64,000 nt of DNA from the NCBI GenBank assembly GCA_963843285.1, contig CAWJJO010000017.1:62001-126000 (forward strand), written 5' to 3'. The notes beneath the pieces are model-generated. The model made no database searches. It saw only the letters and a list, made by a program, of their open reading frames with translations, and was not told the DNA's origin. The stretch's first letter is position 1. Every line of letters begins with the position of its first letter. The translations under genes were made by a program, and so were the position numbers. Below are positions 51,206 to 59,100 of this stretch, piece by piece. This DNA is from CAZDDB01 sp963843285 (lineage in GTDB: Bacteria; Acidobacteriota; HRBIN11; JAKEFK01).

Positions 51206-52345
51206 TTAGCTTGCGCAGAAAGTGCGGGTTGCGTCGATTACTACGTCCCTGCAAACAAGTACTTCTTCGACGCGGACATATTCTTCCAGTCCATGAATCC
51301 CGGCGCCACCGGGTCCAAAGATTACCGATGGAATTCCGGCCTGTGCCAGAATTGCCGCGTCCGTCCAAAAAGTCATTCCTGAACTTTTTACCGGACGATT
51401 TCGACGACCCAATTCCGCCTGCAGAATTGTTGGCAAATGATTGTTCTTCGAAATTTCATAGGGTGGTTGTCCGAATAAAAACCGGGCATGAGCGCTGAAT
51501 TCCGGATCTTCAGTTCTGAGCCGTTCCAAAATCTGGTGGACTTCCTGAAGCGCAGTCTCCGATGTTTCTCCGCTGATGGTCCGGCGCTCAAGCTGGAGCG
51601 TACAGTGGTCAGGATAGGTGCTCAGCTCACGACCTCCGGTGATCAAAGACGCATGCAAAGATGCATTTCCTAAGAGCGGGTGAGCGGGTTTTGATTGAAG
51701 GTCTCGATTCAGCGATTCAAGACCGGCGAGAACGCGTCCCATTCTGAGAATTGCATCCCGTCCTTCCAAGGGCCTGCTTCCATGCGCAGCGATTCCATCC
51801 GTATTGATCTCCACCCAGGAAAATCCTTTGTGCGCGATCCCGATTTCGAGATCAGTCGGCTCCAGCACAAACGCACCGTCTGCGTTCCATCTTTTGATGA
51901 CTGCTGCAGCGCCAATGCTTGCGTATTCTTCATCCGCAACTGCGGCAACAATCACACGTCCGGCCGCCAGCCCCGAGTTTGCAATTGAACGGGCGGCCGC
52001 AATCATGGATGCGACGCCGCCTTTCATATCTGCAGAACCGCGGCCATACAACCGGCCATCACGCTCCACCGGATCAAACGGCGCTTCCATTCCAACTACG
52101 GCGACCGTATCCAGATGTCCGCAATACATCAGCGAACGGCCGGGCGAGCGGCCTTCCAGAACACCGATGACATTCGGACGCCCCGGGGCCGCTTCTTCTA
52201 TTTCCACGTCCAGACCGATCTTGCGAAGTTCAGCAGCAACCGCATTGGCGATCTCGCTTTCCCCAGCGCCTCCGGGTACGAGCGATGGATTTACCGAATC
52301 GATCGCAATCAAATCACGAAGCAGCTCGATCGCATAATCACTCAT
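51206..52345 (-). CDS. M20 family metallopeptidase (ArgE/DapE/ACY1 type)
   Basis: 379 residues. Two-domain M20 enzyme: zinc ligands in LMYCGHLDTVA, GRGSADMKGGVASM and VADEEYASIGAAA (catalytic Glu pair), and an interdomain dimerisation region. It resembles acetylornithine deacetylase/succinyl-diaminopimelate desuccinylase relatives, but the exact substrate (acylated amino acid or peptide) cannot be named. Cytosolic, probably cotranscribed with the upstream minus-strand aminotransferase. Confidence 0.93.
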   Translation of the reverse strand: MSDYAIELLRDLIAIDSVNPSLVPGGAGESEIANAVAAELRKIGLDVEIEEAAPGRPNVIGVLEGRSPGRSLMYCGHLDTVAVVGMEAPFDPVERDGRLYGRGSADMKGGVASMIAAARSIANSGLAAGRVIVAAVADEEYASIGAAAVIKRWNADGAFVLEPTDLEIGIAHKGFSWVEINTDGIAAHGSRPLEGRDAILRMGRVLAGLESLNRDLQSKPAHPLLGNASLHASLITGGRELSTYPDHCTLQLERRTISGETSETALQEVHQILERLRTEDPEFSAHARFLFGQPPYEISKNNHLPTILQAELGRRNRPVKSSGMTFWTDAAILAQAGIPSVIFGPGGAGIHGLEEYVRVEEVLVCRDVVIDATRTFCAS

Positions 52346-52360
52346 GTCATTCTCCTATTC

Positions 52361-52389
52361 TCCGCGTTTTTCACGCTCTCCGCGTTTCA
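52361..52389. repeat. Short direct repeat CTCCGCGTTT (x2)
   Basis: Two exact copies at 52361-52370 and 52379-52388 in the 54-base gap between two minus-strand genes. On the minus strand it reads AACGCGGAGAGCGTG..., a type of dispersed intergenic repeat resembling the 10873 and 47051 elements in composition. No function is inferred beyond repetition. Confidence 0.5.
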
Positions 52390-52399
52390 ATTCCGAACT

Positions 52400-53575
52400 T
52401 CAAAGTGTGGACGAGAGCACCGAACAGAACCGTTTGATCTCATCTTCCGTGTTGTAATAATGCACAGATGCGCGGACTACGCTTTTCAAATTGCGTGCTT
52501 CCATATCGAGTCTCGTATAGGCTTGCGGAGATACACTGACGTTGATCCTGCGTTGAGCTAGGATTTGCTTGATTTCCGTGGGTGCCTTCCCTTCTGCGGT
52601 AAACGTCACAATTCCACATCGCTCTGTACCGAGGTCTCTTACGGTCACTTCGTTTAACTCCCTCAATTGAGACCGAAGAAGTTCGGCCAACTTATATACA
52701 CGGTCTCGAATGGCGTTGATTCCCCATTGCAATGCGTAGTCCACCGCAACACCCAGACCGATTTTTCCGGCATAGTTTGCTTCCCAATTTTCAAATCTTC
52801 GCGCGTCCGGCCGGATTTCGAAATGAGCCTTTTCGGTCCATTGAGCGGAATGCAAATCCAGGAATACCGGTTCCAACGTCTTCAAGATGTCGTTGCGAAC
52901 GAACAAAAATCCTGTTCCGCGCGGACCCCTGAGATACTTACGGCCCGTCGCTGAGAGAATGTCGCAGCCAATTTCCGTAACATCGATCGGCATCTGACCG
53001 ACCGACTGGCATGCATCCAGTAAATAGAGAACTCCGGCTTCACGCGCAATTCTGCCGATCGCGGCAGCGGGGTTGACAAGACCGCCGTTGGTGGGAACGT
53101 GTGTGATTGCAATGAGCTTTACACGTTCATCGATGGAGTGCTTGAGATCTTCAATGGAAACCTGTCCATATTCATCGTTTGGAATCACATCAATCCGCGC
53201 TCCGGTCTTTTGCGCGATCTGCAAATAAGCGATGTAGTTGCTTGCGTATTCGGCCATACCGGTAAGGATTCGGTCCCCTTTCTTGAACGAGAGCGAATAG
53301 AACGCCATATCCCAGGCGCGTGTTGCGTTTTCTACAATTGCGATTTCATCTCGCGTGCAACCAAGTAGCAGAGTGATTGCGTCGTAGGTGTGCTCCCACT
53401 TCTCTTCTGCATGCTGCGCCGCCTCGTATCCGCCGATTTCGGCTTCGAGACGAAGGTGATCGATTACAGCATCCAGAACGGATTGGGGCATCAGCGCGGC
53501 CCCCGCGTTGTTGAAATGCAACACATTGGCGCAGCCCGGTGTCTCGCGACGTGCGCGCTCTATATCGATGCTCAC
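52400..53575 (-). CDS. Class V PLP-dependent aminotransferase/desulfurase-like enzyme
   Basis: 391 residues. Fold type I class V features: LHFNNAGAALMP at the N-terminus, YLLDACQSVGQMPIDV for PLP, Schiff-base Lys in SATGRKYLRGPRGTGFL. The RxxRGxRGTGFLFVR pattern and HSAQWTEKAHFEI fit relatives of kynureninase-like or ergothioneine lyase (EgtE-like) enzymes more than NifS/SufS. No catalytic Cys loop of a desulfurase is visible near the C-terminus. Substrate unassigned. Confidence 0.85.
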   Translation of the reverse strand: MSIDIERARRETPGCANVLHFNNAGAALMPQSVLDAVIDHLRLEAEIGGYEAAQHAEEKWEHTYDAITLLLGCTRDEIAIVENATRAWDMAFYSLSFKKGDRILTGMAEYASNYIAYLQIAQKTGARIDVIPNDEYGQVSIEDLKHSIDERVKLIAITHVPTNGGLVNPAAAIGRIAREAGVLYLLDACQSVGQMPIDVTEIGCDILSATGRKYLRGPRGTGFLFVRNDILKTLEPVFLDLHSAQWTEKAHFEIRPDARRFENWEANYAGKIGLGVAVDYALQWGINAIRDRVYKLAELLRSQLRELNEVTVRDLGTERCGIVTFTAEGKAPTEIKQILAQRRINVSVSPQAYTRLDMEARNLKSVVRASVHYYNTEDEIKRFCSVLSSTL

Positions 53576-53694
53576 GATTCTAGGGTATCAAAGATCCACA
53601 TCCGTTTTCTTGGAAAAAATTGCTGCTTTGTACGCCCTTTGCGCCCACAACCTTCTTCACGCCCATTTGATCCAATGGGAGTAAGGAGTAGTCC

Positions 53695-56130
53695 ATGGAA
53701 AGGCTGATTCAAGACCTTCGATATTCATTCCGGATGTTCCGCAAGAGTCCGGCGTCCATACTCGCGGCGCTGTTCTCCATGGCTCTGGCGATCGGAGCAA
53801 ATACTACGGTCTTTAGCTGTATCAATGCAGCGCTTCTCACAGCGCTTCCCTACCGTAATCCGGATCGGATCGCACTCGTTTGGGGAAAGACGCTGGCTCC
53901 AGACAATTACAGTCTGCGAAATCAGGTTTCCGCCACTGATATTGCGGACATGCGCGCACAAAATACCGTGTTCGAAGAGTTATCCATATATACAGGATGG
54001 ATGCCGATCCTTTCGGGCGCGGGAGAGGCCGAACGTATTTCCGCAATCCAGGTAGGCGACGGCTACTTTAAAGTCTTAGGAGGTAAGCCGATGTTGGGGC
54101 GTGTTTTCAGGCCGGAAGAACAGCAGGAAGGAAAGGACTTTGTGATTGTTCTTGGTTACGGACTCTGGCAAAAGCGTTTTGGTGGAGATCCTCATATCGT
54201 TGGAAAGAGTGTCCTTCTAAGCGGCAGGTCGTACGTAATTGTAGGTGTGATGCCTCGAGATTTTGCCCCGCTTCCCGCGAGCCTGGTTTCCCCGGTTGGA
54301 GAATTCTATCGCCCTGTCGCGGAACCATATGATGACAAGAAACGAGATGAGCATCATCTTCGGGCTATCGCGCGTTTGAAGCCAGGCGTTGCTTTAACGC
54401 GGGCGGAAGCTGAATTGGATGGCATTGCGAAGAGGCTGGAGCGGCTGCATCCCGAAACAAATACGGATGAGGGAATTCACGTTGTTTCACTGACAGATGA
54501 CATCGTAGGGGAGATTCGTCCGGTTCTGTTGATGCTCTTTGGAGCGGTTACGTTTGTTCTGTTGATTGCCTGCGCCAACATCGGAAACCTGCTGCTGGCC
54601 CGCTCTACTGCAAGACTAAAGGAGATCGCATTGCGTTCCGCGATCGGAGCTCCAAGGGGACGTATCATTCGTCAATTACTGACCGAGAGCCTGTTGCTGT
54701 CTTTGAGCGGCGGATTGCTGGGATTCCTGATGACATTTTGGGGCAGGGATCTGGTCCAGTCATTTGCTTCTTCGGTTCTGCCTCTGCTTCAAACGATTGA
54801 TATCAATTTCCGCGTATTTGTGTATGCTTTCGGCATTTCTGTATTGACGGGAATCCTCTTTGGTCTTGCTCCCGCTCTGAAGTTGTCCGGAACAGATCTT
54901 ACCGGCTCACTCAAGGAAGGCAGCGGAGGCATGGATGCTTTCGCGCACAACAGTTTGCGGAAAACACTGGTTGTGAGTGAAGTGGCCGTCACATTGATGC
55001 TGTTGATGTCCGCCGGTTTGTTGATTCAAACTGTGATTCGTCTTGGAAGAGTCGATCCGGGATTCAAATCTGTGAATCTTCTAACCATGAGCATCGGATT
55101 GCCGCCAATCAAGTATCCGGATCCGCCAAACTGGATTTCATTTTACCGCCAGGCTCTGGAGAAGATTGATAAAATTCCGGGTGTCGAATCGGTTGCAAGT
55201 GTAAGTGTGCTGCCCATGAGCGACAACTTTGATGGGCGCGGCATGATGGTCGAGGATTTCCCAAAACCCCGCGGTCAGGAGATCTCGGTAGATATGTACG
55301 TGGCCTCTCCGCATTACTTGGAGACCATGCGGATTCGGGTCCTGAAAGGGCGTGCGCTGAATGTGCACGATCAGGAGAATTCGCCTCCAGTTGTGTTGAT
55401 CAATCAAACGATGGCGAACCAACTATGGCCGAATGCAAGTCCAATCGGTAAGAGGATCAAATTTCCTCGCTCCGATGGTGATCCGCAGCCCTGGAGAACG
55501 ATTGTAGGCGTCGTGCACGATGTCTCCCAGTACGGGCTCGACCGAACGCCGCCGATGCAAATGTACCTTCCCCATTCACAAGTTCCAACATCCTACAACA
55601 CAATTGTTGTGAGAACGCCTGTGGCCCCCGGAGTTATGATGGCATCTGTTCGGAAAGCCATTCAGGCCGTCGATAAGGATCAAGCAGTGTTTAACATCAC
55701 CACGATGGATGAGCTTCTGTCCAAGTCGGTTTCGCTCCGCAAGTTCCTGATGTTGCTCCTTGTGTTATTTGCGGCTCTTGCGCTCAGTCTGGCAACGATC
55801 GGAATTTACAGCGTGCTGTCCTATTCAGTTACCAGGCGCACGCGCGAGATCGGAGTTCGGATGGCGTTTGGCGCGCTGCGCAAAGATGTCTTAAAGATGG
55901 TGGTTCGCCAGGGAATGGCTCTCGTCATCGTGGGAATTTTTGTCGGAACTGCCGGAAGTCTTGCGCTTTCAAGGCTGATCCGCAGGCTTCTATTTGAAGT
56001 ACAGCCGTCTGATCCGCTTACGTTGATCCTGGTTTCGGTGGTGATTGCAGGAGCGGCTCTGGCCGCTTGCCTTATTCCCGCGTATCGTGCGACACGGATC
56101 GATCCGATCGCTGCGCTGCATCACGAATAG
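53695..56130 (+). CDS. ADOP-type FtsX/MacB permease
   Basis: 811 residues. Duplicated MacB_PCD-FtsX architecture: TM1 after RMFRKSPASILAALFSMALAIGANTTVFSCINAALL, an extracytoplasmic domain with PDRIALVWGKTL and PEEQQEGKDFVIVLGYGLWQKRFGGD, an FtsX core (TM cluster near 275-430 with FGLAPALKLSGTDLTGSLKEG), then a second copy. The name ADOP (acidobacterial duplicated orphan permease) describes such permeases without a neighbouring ATPase, which is the case here. Role: lipoprotein or peptide export, or mechanotransmission. Confidence 0.92.
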   Translation: MERLIQDLRYSFRMFRKSPASILAALFSMALAIGANTTVFSCINAALLTALPYRNPDRIALVWGKTLAPDNYSLRNQVSATDIADMRAQNTVFEELSIYTGWMPILSGAGEAERISAIQVGDGYFKVLGGKPMLGRVFRPEEQQEGKDFVIVLGYGLWQKRFGGDPHIVGKSVLLSGRSYVIVGVMPRDFAPLPASLVSPVGEFYRPVAEPYDDKKRDEHHLRAIARLKPGVALTRAEAELDGIAKRLERLHPETNTDEGIHVVSLTDDIVGEIRPVLLMLFGAVTFVLLIACANIGNLLLARSTARLKEIALRSAIGAPRGRIIRQLLTESLLLSLSGGLLGFLMTFWGRDLVQSFASSVLPLLQTIDINFRVFVYAFGISVLTGILFGLAPALKLSGTDLTGSLKEGSGGMDAFAHNSLRKTLVVSEVAVTLMLLMSAGLLIQTVIRLGRVDPGFKSVNLLTMSIGLPPIKYPDPPNWISFYRQALEKIDKIPGVESVASVSVLPMSDNFDGRGMMVEDFPKPRGQEISVDMYVASPHYLETMRIRVLKGRALNVHDQENSPPVVLINQTMANQLWPNASPIGKRIKFPRSDGDPQPWRTIVGVVHDVSQYGLDRTPPMQMYLPHSQVPTSYNTIVVRTPVAPGVMMASVRKAIQAVDKDQAVFNITTMDELLSKSVSLRKFLMLLLVLFAALALSLATIGIYSVLSYSVTRRTREIGVRMAFGALRKDVLKMVVRQGMALVIVGIFVGTAGSLALSRLIRRLLFEVQPSDPLTLILVSVVIAGAALAACLIPAYRATRIDPIAALHHE

Positions 56131-56139
56131 ACCGGTCCT

Positions 56140-59100
56140 TTACGGTTCCGAAATCTCCACCGGGACTTCGGTGTCGTTGCCGCGGATTTCGGGAACATAC
56201 ATGGCGTAGCCGATCACAGGCAGCCCATGAAATTTTCCCGGTACTTCCGCGCGAAGATCATAACTGATTTGCCAGATTCCTTCCGGAAGTTGTTGAACAA
56301 ACAGGGCAACCTTGCGATCCCGAAGCTCCTGATAAACCGGGATCGATTCTCCTGCGCCGTCTTGTTGCGGCTCGAACTCATCGGAATCGCGCACCGGCGA
56401 TTCCAGATTCCAGCGCAACGCAGTCAGGAACGCGCCGCTTTGCAATGTGGTTGCTTCCAGACCGGCGGGTTTGAGATCTTCAAACAATAGATACTCATAG
56501 TTATTCTTTGATTCGATCGTGATCACGACCTGGAGCCGGTCTCCGCTGCGGAGCAATTCCCCGTTCTTCAAAGAATGCTTATCGTAAACGTACCCGTGTA
56601 GCAGGCTTGGTCTTCCCGTAATTCTGTAATATTGCCGTCGTACAAAAATCTGATTGCCGGTCGCTGCAACCGGCTCTTCCAGGCTGAAAAATCCGGATTG
56701 CACGGAGTAGTAGAGCGGGTGGCCGCTACTCTTGCGCACAATATGGATTGTATTGTTTCCATCACGCACCAACTTCGGATCGATGCGGACAACACCTGGC
56801 GCCTCTCCAGAAGTGTTATGAGGAACCGGCATTCCGTTGACGTTCAGCTCAAAATCGAAAGCCATTGCTCTCTCTTTTGGATCTGATGAAAGCATGGACC
56901 GGATCGTTTTCGCTTCATCCGATTGCTTCAAATAGTCGTTCAGAGTAAGAATCACAACAGCGGTGTCCAGAGTGCTGCTCCATTGAGCTCCACGCCTATT
57001 CTTGATGAGCCAGTTGACAGCAGGCTCTATCAACTTGTTTCGAGAATCGATCATGAGCAGCGCCCGCAAAACAAAGGAAGTCGTGCCGACAGCGCTGTCC
57101 TGCCAGCGCGGTCGAATCGCATCCGATCCCCAGTGCGCCGTTCCGATTGATGTGTTTTGAGAAACTTGCGGAGCACGTAAAACCATGGACGTATCCGGTT
57201 TGCCGTCGATTTTTACACCATCTTCCAAATTTCTTGCAAGGACTTTTGACTTTTCCGAATCCCCCAGATAGTTTGCCGTCAACGCAAGTAAGGCACGGGA
57301 ATACGAATTCATCTCACGTCTGCGTCCCCACAAAGTCCGAAAAGTTTTTTTCTGATTCTCATTCGCATCTTGTTTCGTGATCGAAGTCACCGCGTGCAGC
57401 ATCCACGCCTGCTCCTCAAACGGATTCTCTTCTGGAACGAGCTGCTGATCCAAAAACGCCGTTGCCCGGTTCAGTACAGAAGGATCGATGGCAACTCCGG
57501 CGTCTCTTGCGATTCCAAGCCCCCAGACAACGTAACCGGTCATGAATCGATCGTCCGATCCGTCCTTCCACCAGCCCCAACCGCCGGTTGCATTCTGAAG
57601 GTTGTACAAGCGATTTAGAGACAATTTCACGATTTCCTCGAGTTGTTGAAACTCCTGTTTTCCTTCCGGGTGCGTGTTTTTGGCGTACTGTGGTTCGATC
57701 CCCTGAAACATTCGAGAAGCAAGCATCTCCGGCTCTGCTCCAAGATCGCTCAGCGTTTTCTGTACAATGATCGCGGGCAGAAAACGGCTCATGGTTTGCT
57801 CCGTGCAACCGTAGGGGTAGTGAACGAGATAAGGAACCGCATCCAGCATGGCGATGGCAAGACTCGGAGCAACCTGAATGGTCAGGCTTGTTGTCTCCGG
57901 CTTTCGCTCGCGCGGCAATAGGACGTTCACGGTTACTCCATTACCCTGTACTTTTCCTGATTTCGTAATCAGCTTTTCGATCCCATGCTCGTAAACCGGG
58001 AGACTTCTTTCCATTGCATCGGAATATTCATCTGAGAGGGCTGAAACCCTCAGTTTGGCAGTCCCGGGTTTTGAAACGAAAGCAACCCAGTCGATTCGTT
58101 TTTCGCCGTTTGGTTCTAATTCAATAGTCGGGTCGCTCTTTTCTTGTAATGTGAACCCTTCTGCCTCCAGAGAGACTTTGGTCTGCAACCGGGAGTTGAC
58201 GTTGTTGTTGACGATGGCGGAAAGGGTCACCGTATCTCCGACAACGAAAAAGCGTGGACTTTCCAACCGGACAATCAGGGGCTGATTCGTGCGGGAGCTG
58301 GAAGTTGCGATGCCGAATTGCGAAGACTGTGTCGCGGCACGGGCCGTAGCTTTCCAGGTTGTGACGGAATCGGGGAATTTCACTGTAACGCTCACTTTGC
58401 CGTTCGTGTCAGTCTTAAGATCCGGCTGCCAGAATGCGGTCGTGCGGAAGTCCGATCGTACCGTGACGAGGGAATCTGATTGTATCCTTTGGAAGGAGTC
58501 CATATCGTACACCCAACCCCGAGGTAGCGGCGTGAGGTACTCCGTTGACGACGCTTGCGTGGTAACGGCTGCTACTTCCGCAGCGACTGCAACTTGTTCC
58601 TCGAGCGATGGACGCATTGTAATCTCAAGATGGACATCGTCATCGATTGATATTTCAATACTCTCTTGTCTGATTTCTGCAAAGCCTGCCAGACGGAAAG
58701 TGATCGTGTAGGTTGCGGGAAGCAGACCTGAAAGCCGAAACATTCCATTCGCACCGCTGTAAGTCGACCGTGAGTCCACTCCTGGAGCCTCCGCTGTGAC
58801 AATGACCCCTGGTATAGCGGCGCCATTTTCATCCGTAACGACGCCTTCGAGAGTTGCGACACTGTTTCCATCGCCCTTCCTTTTTCCCGAACTGATTTTC
58901 ACCTGACCTTTGGCTTTCTGCCTCTCTTGTTCAGAATAGAACCTCGCATATTTCAGCAAGGCGAACGTGCTTTGCTCCGAAACACGGTTCCCCCGTTTCG
59001 TGCCGAAATAGAATTGTCGCGGGTCGGGCGCATAATCCTCCTGGATCGTATAAACAGACTCATCGATCACCCCCAGTGCAACATCGCTGGATACCGGCTT

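Noticed and set aside
58289..58711. 140-residue plus-strand frame within the A2M gene
   Set aside because: Low-complexity shadow in a long conserved gene.
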